Shown here: positions 7,052 to 14,989 of the stretch, piece by piece
How positions within the stretch are numbered: position 1 is the first letter of the stretch
Layout of the letters: each line of letters begins with the position of its first letter
From: a bacterium
GTDB lineage: Bacteria > Planctomycetota > JADGBV01
Reading direction: 5' to 3'
DNA: 44,174 nucleotides
Assembly: GCA_023261545.1 (NCBI GenBank)
Contig: JAHFOS010000015.1
Coordinates: 1 to 44,174, forward strand
Position numbers and translations under genes: made by a program
Notes under the pieces: model-generated
Database searches by the model: none
Told to the model about the DNA's origin: nothing
Seen by the model: the letters and a program-made list of their open reading frames with translations, nothing else

Positions 7052-8017
7052 CTAACCCGCGGCCTCCGCGCCCTTGCCGATGCCTTCATAGGCGCGCGCG
7101 CGCACGCTTGCGCGCCGCCGGCCCAGCAGGTCGCGCGCCTTGGCGGCGAGGTGGCGCGAGATGTTCTCCACGGTCGTTTCGTAGGGCATGACGTAAACGC
7201 AGCGGCCCGGAAGCACGGCCTCGAAAGGGCCCTGGTTGCCGCGGTAACGGATGCGCAAGCGCGGCAGGTGATCCTGGCGTGCTCCTATTTTGAGGTCGCG
7301 CTCCAACACGTTCTCGGGGTAGGTGAAATGCGCATCGGCCCACTCCTGGGCCACGCGGTTTTCGAGTTCGCCGTCCTTGACCCCGCCCACGATGAGGTCC
7401 AGCTTATTGCGGTGGCCATGGAAGAGGCGCTGGCAGTTGCCATAGTGCTGCTTGAGGCCGTGGGTGTAGTGGTAGCGGGGCTGCCCATCCGCGAAAACCT
7501 CCTCGCGCAGCGCGAGGCGCACGCCGGAGACGTTCGCGGGCATGACTTTCATGACCGCGCGCTCGAGATAGGCTTGCAGCGCCTGGGCGGTGACCACGGG
7601 CTGGTCGAGCACGCACAGGGCCTGGCGCGGGCAGGTGTAGTCCAGGCGCTCGCCGCCGCCAAATTCATAGGAGAAGGAAACGCGCGTCCCCGGGTCCTCC
7701 GCAATCTCCAGGGAGGCCTGCGCGGCTACCGCGCGCGGCAAGACCAGGCGGTGGTCGCTCACTTCGTCAATGGCCTTTTTCACCGCCTTCTTGGCGTAAC
7801 TGAAGTCGAAGACCACGCTCTCCCCATCAAGGCGGCCGATGAGTTCCGCGTCAACGTGCCAGCTCTGGCCCACGAGTCCGCGAATTGGATCGAGCACGGC
7901 ACAGTCCAGGACGGTGACGTCCGCGACGAACATATTGATGAGCGGCGCGGGCGCGCCGCGCGAAGCTCCAGCCCTGCTCCGGGAGGGGGGGGGTTGAGGG
8001 TGTTTTCGCGTGCTCAT
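7052..8017 (-). CDS. 6-carboxytetrahydropterin synthase-like (PTPS/QueD family), two-part
   Basis: The chosen start is ATG 8017 (321 residues), preceded by AAGGTG; a GTG at 8032 would add five residues. Residues 29-130 form a first PTPS-like half (MFVADVTVLDCAVLD, GQSWHVD, VFDFSYAKKAV, SDHRLVLP). Residues about 150-280 form a second half with 'GNCQRLFHGHRNKLDLI', holding the Cys and His-Gly-His of the zinc and active site. QueD converts dihydroneopterin triphosphate to 6-carboxytetrahydropterin for queuosine; animal PTPS makes tetrahydrobiopterin. The double-length form is known in several bacteria, with uncertain substrate. The N-terminal 28 residues are Pro/Arg/Ser-rich, not part of the fold, and encoded across a run of nine G at 7986-7994. 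It is the first gene of the operon. Confidence 0.75.
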   Translation of the reverse strand: MSTRKHPQPPPSRSRAGASRGAPAPLINMFVADVTVLDCAVLDPIRGLVGQSWHVDAELIGRLDGESVVFDFSYAKKAVKKAIDEVSDHRLVLPRAVAAQASLEIAEDPGTRVSFSYEFGGGERLDYTCPRQALCVLDQPVVTAQALQAYLERAVMKVMPANVSGVRLALREEVFADGQPRYHYTHGLKQHYGNCQRLFHGHRNKLDLIVGGVKDGELENRVAQEWADAHFTYPENVLERDLKIGARQDHLPRLRIRYRGNQGPFEAVLPGRCVYVMPYETTVENISRHLAAKARDLLGRRRASVRARAYEGIGKGAEAAG

Positions 8018-8046
8018 ATCACCTTGTGTCACTCGCGGCGGGCGCG

Positions 8047-8052
8047 ATTATA
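8047..8052 (-). promoter_or_regulatory. -10 element of the PTPS-like operon
   Basis: The minus strand reads GTATAATCGC, with a perfect TATAAT at 8052-8047. A transcript would begin near 8040, leaving about 22 bases before the ATG at 8017 and the AAGGTG ribosome site just upstream of it. No convincing -35 is seen. The rest of the 8053-8277 spacer contains no element I can name. Confidence 0.45.
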
Positions 8053-8277
8053 CGCGAGAACGCGATTGCTGAACAGGCGGTGCTGGCTCTCCTGGGGATC
8101 CAAAGCCGGGGCACCACTTCGCGGCCTTGAAAAGGATCCGCAGGGTTTTCCAGAGGCGAAGAGGGCCCGCTACGCGCAACCCTTCGCAACTTTTTTGTCA
8201 GCGACGCGCAAAAGTGCGCGCCGCGGCGCCAATAGCCCCTTGACCGTGGATCTCACTTTAGAAACTCCGGCCAGCCC

Positions 8278-9438
8278 ATGAAGATCGCCGTACCAAGAGA
8301 GCGTGAGAAGGGTGAGCGGCGCGTGGCGCTGGTTCCCGAGTCCGTGAAGAAGCTGGTCCAGGCCGGAGCCGAAGTGCTGGTGGAAGCGGGGGCCGGCGAG
8401 GCCGCCGCTTTCCCCGACGCATCCTACAAGGAGGCCGGTGCCACCGTGGTCGGGGATTTTGCGCAACTTCTCGGCGCGGCGGATCTGGTATTGAAGGTGC
8501 ACGCCCCGCTGCCCCTGGAGGATAGCCGCCACGAAGCGGACCTGCTGCGGCCGGGCTCGCTGCTGCTGGCCTCGCTTTTTCCCACGCGCAGCCTGGACGC
8601 GGTCAGCCGGCTGGCGCGTGGAAATATCACGTCCTTCTCCAGCGATTGCATACCGCGCATCACCCGGGCCCAGGCGATGGACACGCTGTCTTCCCAGGCG
8701 AACATCACGGGCTACCGGGGAGCGCTCCTCGGCGCGCTTGAGCTGGGCAAGTATTTCCCCATGTTCATGACGGCGGCGGGCACGACCCTTGCCGCCAAGG
8801 TCTTCGTCATCGGCGCGGGAGTGGCGGGCCTGCAGGCCATCGCGACGGTGCGCCGCCTGGGCGCCACGGTGACGGCCACCGACGTGCGGCCCGAGGTCAA
8901 GGAGCAGATCGAAAGCGTCGGCGCCAAGTACGTCGGCATTGACCTCAAGCAGAGCGCGTCCGCCGGCAGCGGTTACGCCCGGGAGTTGTCGGCGGAGGAT
9001 CGCGCGCAGCAGGCGCGCCTGCTGGCCGACCAGTGCGCCTTGGTGGATGTGGTCATCACCACCGCCCTCATCGGCGGCGTGTTCGCGCCCAAGCTCCTTG
9101 ACGATTCCATCGTGGCCCGCATGCGCCCCGGCAGCGTCATCGTGGACCTCGGGGCCGATGGCGGCGGGAACTGCACGAAATCGCGGCCCGGGGAGCGCGT
9201 TTCCGTTTCCGGCGTCACCATCCTCGCCCCCACCAACCTGCCCGCCACCATGCCGCACCACGCGAGCCTGCTGTTTTCACGCAACCTCTACAACTTCGTG
9301 ACGGCCTTCTGGAACAAGGAGGCCCGCGCGCTCAACCTCGACTGGAACGACGACATCATCAAGGGCTGCCTGGTCACGCGCGAGGGCAAGGTGGTCCACG
9401 GCCCCACCGAGAAGGCCCTGGCGGCGCAGGCCTCATGA
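8278..9438 (+). CDS. pntAA: NAD(P) transhydrogenase subunit alpha, domain I
   Basis: This 386-residue soluble subunit binds NAD(H) and exchanges hydride with NADP(H) bound to PntB, coupled to proton flow; in cells it mainly makes NADPH. It begins 'MKIAVPREREKGERRVALVP', the shared alanine-dehydrogenase/PNT N-terminal signature, and has the Rossmann motif 'VFVIGAGVAGLQAI' followed by 'TATDVRPE'. The arrangement as three genes (domain I alone, then two membrane parts) is the Rhodospirillum-type split transhydrogenase, unlike the two-gene E. coli form. The next gene starts 26 bases downstream, after GGAAAAGGAG. Confidence 0.96.
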   Translation: MKIAVPREREKGERRVALVPESVKKLVQAGAEVLVEAGAGEAAAFPDASYKEAGATVVGDFAQLLGAADLVLKVHAPLPLEDSRHEADLLRPGSLLLASLFPTRSLDAVSRLARGNITSFSSDCIPRITRAQAMDTLSSQANITGYRGALLGALELGKYFPMFMTAAGTTLAAKVFVIGAGVAGLQAIATVRRLGATVTATDVRPEVKEQIESVGAKYVGIDLKQSASAGSGYARELSAEDRAQQARLLADQCALVDVVITTALIGGVFAPKLLDDSIVARMRPGSVIVDLGADGGGNCTKSRPGERVSVSGVTILAPTNLPATMPHHASLLFSRNLYNFVTAFWNKEARALNLDWNDDIIKGCLVTREGKVVHGPTEKALAAQAS

Positions 9439-9464
9439 ACCCGCGGAAAAGGAGCTGAGCCTTC

Positions 9465-9812
9465 ATGCACGAGGTTGAAAGCAGCGCGGCCGTGGCGGCG
9501 CAGCACGGACAAATCGACGTCGTCGCCGCGGTGTTCGTCTTCATGCTGGCGACCTTCATCGGCATGCTGGTGATCCAGCGCGTTTCAAGGCTGTTGCACA
9601 CGCCGCTCATGTCCCTCACCAACGCCATTTCGGCCATCGCCGTCGTGGGCGCCATCATCGTTTCCGCCGGCGCGGACCATCCCGTGGCCATCACGGCCAT
9701 GGGGCTTATCGCCGTGGTCTGTTCGACCACCAATATCGTGAGCGGCTTCCTCATCACCGACCGCATGCTCAAGATGTTCAAGAAGCGCGACCGCGACAAG
9801 GAGAGCCGGTGA
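9465..9812 (+). CDS. pntAB: NAD(P) transhydrogenase subunit alpha, small membrane part
   Basis: This 115-residue membrane protein has three hydrophobic helices (VVAAVFVFMLATFIGMLVI; SLTNAISAIAVVGAIIVSAG; AITAMGLIAVVCSTTNIVSGF), matching the N-terminal half of the proton channel (domain II) in split transhydrogenases. The short basic tail 'KMFKKRDRDK' is cytoplasmic. Its ribosome site (AAGGAG at 9448-9453) is 11 bases upstream. Its stop overlaps the GTG start of pntB (GTGA at 9809-9812), so the two membrane subunits are made in a coupled fashion. Confidence 0.95.
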   Translation: MHEVESSAAVAAQHGQIDVVAAVFVFMLATFIGMLVIQRVSRLLHTPLMSLTNAISAIAVVGAIIVSAGADHPVAITAMGLIAVVCSTTNIVSGFLITDRMLKMFKKRDRDKESR

Positions 9813-11233
9813 GCGGCACGACGCTGACCCAGCTCCTGTACCTCGTCTCTTCGGGCCTGTTCATCATGTCGCTCAAGTGGATGAGCGATCCTGAAACCGC
9901 CCGGCGCGGGGTTTTCTCGGGAGTGGCGGCCATGGTCCTGGCGGTGGCCGGAACCTTCGTGGGCGTGCTGGGTCCGGGCTTCGGCCACCTCGGCCTCATC
10001 GCGGCCGCCATCGCCGTGGGCGCCGCCATCGGGGTGCCGCTCTCGCTGGTGCCGCTCACCGCCGTGCCGCAGCGCACCGCTCTTTCGCATGCCTTCGGCG
10101 GCCTGGCGGCGGGATTGGTGGGCAGCGCCGAGTTCTACATCTGGCAGGATCCAGCGCATGCCGGGCAGCTCACGCCCTTCCGCACCACGGCGCTGGTGCT
10201 GGAGGTTATCCTGGGGTATCTCACCTTCACGGGCTCGCTCATGGCTGCCGGCAAGCTCCAGGAGATCCGCTTTATCCCCCAGCGACCCGTGACCTACCCG
10301 GGCCAGAACCTTTTCAACATCGGCCTGCTGCTGCTCGCGGCCGGCCTGGGCGCGGCCCTGGTGCTGAGTCCCACGGCCGCTTGGGCCGCCGTGGCCTTCC
10401 CCGTCATCATCGTGCTGGCCCTGGCCTTCGGGGTGCTGCTCATCATTCCCATCGGCGGGGCCGACATGCCCACGGTCATCTCCATCCTGAATTCCTACGC
10501 CGGCTTATCTGCGGTGGCCATGGGGTTCGTGCTGGACAACAAGCTGCTCATCACGGCGGGCGCGCTCGACGGCTCGAGTGGCCTCATCCTGTCCATCATC
10601 ATGTGCCGCGCCATGAACCGCTCCTTCACCAACGTCCTCTTCGGCGCCTTCGGGCAGGTGACGGCGGTGGCGGCCAGCGGCGAGGCGAAAAGCTACAAGG
10701 GCGATACGCCTGAGAGTGCGGCCCAGGTGCTGGGCCAGGCCGGTCTCGTGGTCATCGTGCCCGGCTACGGCATGGCCGTCGCCCAGGCGCAGCACAAGGT
10801 GCGCGAGCTCTACGACCAGCTCAAGAAGCGGGGCGTCACCGTGAAGTTCGCCATCCATCCGGTGGCGGGCCGCATGCCGGGCCACATGAACGTGCTGCTG
10901 GCCGAAGCGGAGATCCCCTACGAGGATCTGCTGGAGATGGACGCCATCAACTCCGACATGCCCCAGGCCGACGTGGCGCTCATCATCGGCGCGAACGACG
11001 TGGTCAATCCGGCGGCGCGCACCGACAAGGGCAGCCCCATCTACGGCATGCCCATCATCGCCGCCGACAAGGCCAAGACCGTCTATGCCATCAAACGCTC
11101 CAAGAACCCCGGTTTCGCCGGGATAGACAACGAGCTCTATTTCCTCGACAAGACCTTCATGCTCTTTGGGGACGCCAAGGCGGTGGTGGGAGACTTGGCC
11201 AAGAACCTCGCCGGCGAGGGCGGGGGGCATTGA
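9809..11233 (+). CDS. pntB: NAD(P) transhydrogenase subunit beta
   Basis: This 474-residue protein is of the usual PntB length. The N-terminal 270 residues hold about nine membrane helices of the proton channel (for example 'AFGVLLIIPIGGADMPTVI'). The C-terminal 180 residues are the NADP(H)-binding domain III with the fingerprint 'GYGMAVAQAQ', the conserved 'FAIHPVAGRMPGHMNVLLAE' and 'ALIIGANDVVNPAA'. It starts at GTG 9809, overlapping pntAB. No intrinsic terminator is visible after it, and the GH110-like gene begins only 56 bases later on the same strand. Confidence 0.96.
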   Translation: MSGTTLTQLLYLVSSGLFIMSLKWMSDPETARRGVFSGVAAMVLAVAGTFVGVLGPGFGHLGLIAAAIAVGAAIGVPLSLVPLTAVPQRTALSHAFGGLAAGLVGSAEFYIWQDPAHAGQLTPFRTTALVLEVILGYLTFTGSLMAAGKLQEIRFIPQRPVTYPGQNLFNIGLLLLAAGLGAALVLSPTAAWAAVAFPVIIVLALAFGVLLIIPIGGADMPTVISILNSYAGLSAVAMGFVLDNKLLITAGALDGSSGLILSIIMCRAMNRSFTNVLFGAFGQVTAVAASGEAKSYKGDTPESAAQVLGQAGLVVIVPGYGMAVAQAQHKVRELYDQLKKRGVTVKFAIHPVAGRMPGHMNVLLAEAEIPYEDLLEMDAINSDMPQADVALIIGANDVVNPAARTDKGSPIYGMPIIAADKAKTVYAIKRSKNPGFAGIDNELYFLDKTFMLFGDAKAVVGDLAKNLAGEGGGH

Positions 11234-11289
11234 TGGCCGCCGCTTTCCTGTAACCAGGAAGGGAGTCCGCGCTTGCGAGCTGGGTCCCC

Positions 11290-12978
11290 ATGCAGGCTTT
11301 TCAGTTAGCGGATTATCGGCAACCCCTGGATGGCCAGGGCGATCACGTCGCCGCCATCCGGCGCTTTCTGAATTCAGCTCCGCCGGGAAAGTGGACTCTG
11401 AATCTGCCTGGAGGGAGCTGTGACCTTTTTCCCGAAGCCGCCGTGGAAGCGCACTTCTGCGTGTCCAACAATGATGCGGGCTTGAAGCGTGCCGCCTTCT
11501 GGTTGCGGGGTCTCCAGGATATCTGCATTGACGGCCAGCACTCATCCCTCCGGGTCCGTGGCGAGCCCCTGGCGGCGGCATCGCGGATCACGCACCACGC
11601 GTTCATGACGACGTTCATCCTTGAGGACTGCACGAACGTCACGATTAAGGATCTCTCCATCGACTGGGCGAGCCGCCACATGGCGCAGGCCAAGGTGCTG
11701 GCTTCCCATGGGAATTCGATGGAGGTCGAGGTCGTGAGCGATATGCGCTGGTGGGTTTGGAACGGCCAGATTTATTTTGAAGGCGAGGGCTTCTGCAAGC
11801 CCTTGCAGCGCATCATCGCTGTGGAGGCCGCAACAGGAGCGCCTGTCCGTGGCAGTGGGGACAATTGTGGAGGGGATTATGAAGTCGTATGGCACGTCGA
11901 GAAGTTGGACGAGCGCCGCATTCGCATCACCGGCCCCTGCAAGGCCATCCCCCAGCCGGGCCAGTGGGTCATCCTCTGGTTGACGGGATACGACACCGGA
12001 GAGCGGCTGGCGCATGCCATCGTCATCTCCCGTTGCCGTGATGTGATCCTGGACAACATTCGCATCCACCATGCGCCAGCGATGGCTATCGTGGGTCAGC
12101 TTTCTGAAAATATCACCCTGCGCCATTGCCAGGTGACGCCCCCTCCGAATTCCGGGCTGCTTTTCTCGGCCTCGGCGGATGCGACGCACTTCGTCCAATG
12201 TACAGGCCAACTACTGCTGGAAGACTGCCTTTTTGAAAACCAGCTCGATGATGCGGCCAACGTCCACGGCTACTACTGTCAGATCGTGCGCCCGCTTGGG
12301 GCGAAGACCCTGCGGGCGCGACTGGGACATCCGCAGCACAAGGGTATTTTTCCCTGCGAACCTGGAGAAACGGTTGAGTTCATTCGCGCCCAGGATATGG
12401 TCGTGCGGGGCACCGCGACGGTCGTCGCCCTGCAATCCCTCAACTCGGAGACCTTCGATATCGAATTCCGTGAGGATTTGCCGGACCACCTGAACACAGG
12501 GGATTGCTTCGAAAACATCACGCGCCAGGCCGACCTTACGATCCGCTCCTGTGTGATACGCCACAACCGGGCGCGCGGGATACTCTTTTCGACCCGTGGC
12601 CGGGTGCTGGTGGAAAAATGCCAGTTCGCGACCCCCGGGGCCGCTATCCTGATCGCCGGGGATGCGAATGGCTGGTTCGAATCAGGTCGCGTGCGGGACG
12701 TCACCATCCGTGAGAATACCTTTACGGACTGCGCCCATACCCCGAGCTGGGGTCGGGCGGCGATCTGCATAATTCCAGAAATCGGGGAGCCCTTGCAACC
12801 CCAGGCCTATTATCACGCCGGCATCCGCATCGAAAGCAACAAGTTCGTGGATTGTTCCGCGCCACTTGTCGAGGCGCGTTCGGTCTCCCGCCTCAAGTTT
12901 TCCAGGAATGAGATCGGTTCCCTGAAGGCCTTGGCGGTTGTGAAGACCGAACACTGTGAGCGCGTCACGGTGGAATAG
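11290..12978 (+). CDS. GH110-like alpha-1,3-galactosidase (right-handed beta-helix)
   Basis: This 562-residue protein matches the order of motifs I know from GH110 enzymes: 'GDHVAAIRRFL' (family 'DG-x-D-x-T-x-AI'), 'CVSNNDAGLKRAAFWL' (family 'SNHDNGLKRIAF'), 'LEDCTNVTIKDLSIDW', then 'GQIYFEGEGFC', followed by beta-helix rungs such as 'SCVIRHNRARGILFSTRG'. GH110 enzymes remove terminal alpha-1,3-linked galactose, for example from blood-group B antigen or linear alpha-galactosyl ends. No signal peptide is visible, unlike many Bacteroides members, so the protein may be cytoplasmic or the true start may differ; no Shine-Dalgarno precedes ATG 11290. It stands directly behind pntB and before the esterase gene and appears less GC-rich than pnt. 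Confidence 0.75.
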   Translation: MQAFQLADYRQPLDGQGDHVAAIRRFLNSAPPGKWTLNLPGGSCDLFPEAAVEAHFCVSNNDAGLKRAAFWLRGLQDICIDGQHSSLRVRGEPLAAASRITHHAFMTTFILEDCTNVTIKDLSIDWASRHMAQAKVLASHGNSMEVEVVSDMRWWVWNGQIYFEGEGFCKPLQRIIAVEAATGAPVRGSGDNCGGDYEVVWHVEKLDERRIRITGPCKAIPQPGQWVILWLTGYDTGERLAHAIVISRCRDVILDNIRIHHAPAMAIVGQLSENITLRHCQVTPPPNSGLLFSASADATHFVQCTGQLLLEDCLFENQLDDAANVHGYYCQIVRPLGAKTLRARLGHPQHKGIFPCEPGETVEFIRAQDMVVRGTATVVALQSLNSETFDIEFREDLPDHLNTGDCFENITRQADLTIRSCVIRHNRARGILFSTRGRVLVEKCQFATPGAAILIAGDANGWFESGRVRDVTIRENTFTDCAHTPSWGRAAICIIPEIGEPLQPQAYYHAGIRIESNKFVDCSAPLVEARSVSRLKFSRNEIGSLKALAVVKTEHCERVTVE

Positions 12979-13038
12979 AAAAACGGCGCTCCCGAGTACC
13001 GGTTGACCAACCCCTCCCTTTCGCCACGATTCCCCGCC

Positions 13039-14964
13039 ATGAGAATACCGCTTGTGCTCCTGCTGCTCTCCCTTCCGGCTCAGGCCGGCATCAACGTTGC
13101 CAAAATGTTCGGCGACCACATGGTCCTCCAGCGCGATCTTCCCGTTCCCGTATGGGGAAGTGCCGAACCCGGGGAGAAGGTTGCCCTGCGCATGGGCGAC
13201 CAGGCTGCCGAGGCCGTCGCGGACAAGGACGGCCATTGGACGGCCAAAATCGGACCTTTTAAGGCCGGAGGGCCGCATACGCTTTCAGTCCGTGGCAAGG
13301 AATCCTTGGAATTTAAAGACGTCCTGGTGGGCGACGTCTGGGTCTGCGGCGGACAATCCAACATGGAGTGGAGCGTCGCCGGAGTGAGGGACGCGCAGCG
13401 CGAAATTGCGGCCGCGCTCAACCCGCAGATTCGCCATTTCGCCGTGACAAAGGCGATCAGCCCCGTCCCGCGCACCGAAGTCACGGGCGGAGCCTGGCAG
13501 GAATGCCGCCCTGAAACGGTTGGCGGCTTTACCGCCGTCGGCTACTTCTTCGCGCGCCACCTCCAGGAGAAACTGGGCGTCCCCATCGGTCTCGTCCATG
13601 CGTCCTGGGGCGGGACGGTCTGCGAGGCGTGGACCAGCGGAGCGGCCTTGAAGACCATGGCGGATTTCAAGACCGCCGTCGAGGATATCGAGGCGTCGGC
13701 TGACCATCTCCCCGATCTGCAGCGCGAGTATGCTGAAAAGCTGGCTCTTTGGGAAAAGGCCTCCGCCGCGTTGGTGGACGAAGGCGCCAAGAACAAGTGG
13801 GCCGAAGCAACGGTGGATATCTCATCCTGGAAGACGATGGAACTGCCGGGCAACTGGGAAAATTCGGGACTTCCGAACCTGGATGGCGTCGTCTGGTACC
13901 GGCGCGAGGTCAAGATACCTGAAACCTGGATCGGAAATGCGCTCACCCTCGCGCTGGGTCCCATTGACGACAACGACATCACCTATTTCAACGGCACCAA
14001 GATCGGCGCCATGGATGGCTGGATGGCGCAGCGTGTGTACAAGGTTTCTGACACCCTCGTCAAACCCGGCATCAACGTGATCGCCGTGCGTGTGACCGAT
14101 ACGGGGGGCGGTGGCGGGTTCCACGGCAAACCCGAGCAACTGAAAATCGAGGGCCCGGGTTCCGCTATTTCGCTCGCTGGGGCGTGGTCCTACGCCGTCG
14201 GGATCAACCAGTCAAAAATCGGCCCCAAGCCGGTGCCACCGCTCACGAATAACCCCAATGCTCCGACCGTGCTCTTTAACGGGATGATCGCCCCCGTTAT
14301 ACCCTACGCCATCAAGGGCGCTATCTGGTACCAGGGCGAATCGAACGTGGGGCGCGCCAAGCAGTACCGGCAGCTCTTCCCCCTGATGATCCAGGACTGG
14401 CGCTCGCGTTGGGGCGTGGGCGAGTTTCCCTTCCTCTTCGTGCAACTCGCCAATTTCCTTCCCGCGAAGGCCGAACCCGGAGAGAGCGGTTGGGCGGAAT
14501 TGCGCGAGGCGCAGGAGCTGACGCTGGCGACGCCGAACACCGGGCAGGCGGTGATTATAGATATCGGCGAGGCGGCGGACATCCATCCGCGCAACAAGCA
14601 GGATGTCGGCAAGCGCCTGGCGACATGGGCGCTGGGGACGACTTACGGAGAGAAGACCGAGATTTCCGGGCCCCTTTACACCGCGATGGCGGTGGAGGGC
14701 GGGCGCATCCGGGTGAAGTTCAATCACACGGGCGGCGGCCTTGTCGCCAGAGGGGGCGAGGCTCTCAAGACGTTTGCCATCGCGGGAGCCGACAAGAAGT
14801 GGGTCTGGGCCGAGGCGCGGATTGACGGCGACGCGGTTGTGGTCTCCAGCGAGAAGGTGACCGCCCCCGTCGCGGTGCGCTACGCCTGGGCGGACAACCC
14901 CGAGGGCTGCAATTTGTACAACAGGGAAGGGCTGCCCGCCTCGCCTTTCAGAACGGATCGCTGA
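13039..14964 (+). CDS. Sialate O-acetylesterase-like secreted esterase
   Basis: The start is ATG 13039, because it gives a signal peptide (MRIPLVLLLLSLPAQAG) and a 641-residue product; the frame is open upstream to 13003. The protein has the SASA (DUF303) plan: an Ig-like N-terminal region (MFGDHMVLQRD), 'VCGGQSNMEW' with nucleophile Ser107, an inserted jelly-roll domain (about 245-390, 'WYRREVKIPETW'), then 'IWYQGESNV' and 'ADIHPRNKQDVGKRLA' with the catalytic Asp/His. Such enzymes remove O-acetyl groups from sialic acid or from xylan and other sugars; the true substrate is unclear. It follows the GH110-like gene by 60 bases, so the two may act on the same decorated glycan, though in different compartments if the GH110 protein lacks a signal. 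Confidence 0.85.
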   Translation: MRIPLVLLLLSLPAQAGINVAKMFGDHMVLQRDLPVPVWGSAEPGEKVALRMGDQAAEAVADKDGHWTAKIGPFKAGGPHTLSVRGKESLEFKDVLVGDVWVCGGQSNMEWSVAGVRDAQREIAAALNPQIRHFAVTKAISPVPRTEVTGGAWQECRPETVGGFTAVGYFFARHLQEKLGVPIGLVHASWGGTVCEAWTSGAALKTMADFKTAVEDIEASADHLPDLQREYAEKLALWEKASAALVDEGAKNKWAEATVDISSWKTMELPGNWENSGLPNLDGVVWYRREVKIPETWIGNALTLALGPIDDNDITYFNGTKIGAMDGWMAQRVYKVSDTLVKPGINVIAVRVTDTGGGGGFHGKPEQLKIEGPGSAISLAGAWSYAVGINQSKIGPKPVPPLTNNPNAPTVLFNGMIAPVIPYAIKGAIWYQGESNVGRAKQYRQLFPLMIQDWRSRWGVGEFPFLFVQLANFLPAKAEPGESGWAELREAQELTLATPNTGQAVIIDIGEAADIHPRNKQDVGKRLATWALGTTYGEKTEISGPLYTAMAVEGGRIRVKFNHTGGGLVARGGEALKTFAIAGADKKWVWAEARIDGDAVVVSSEKVTAPVAVRYAWADNPEGCNLYNREGLPASPFRTDR

Positions 14965-14967
14965 ACC

Positions 14968-14985
14968 CAACCGCCTTTGCGGTTG
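14968..14985. terminator. Hairpin between convergent genes
   Basis: CAACCGC-CTTT-GCGGTTG forms a perfect 7-bp stem with a 4-nt loop between the stop codons of the converging esterase and alpha-mannosidase genes. No long T-run follows on either strand, so it may be a weak bidirectional terminator. Confidence 0.5.
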
Positions 14986-14989
14986 AAGC

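Noticed and set aside
12670-12690. A TTCGAATC word resembling a tRNA T-arm
   Set aside because: It is inside the GH110-like reading frame, with no acceptor stem, D-arm or anticodon arm around it.
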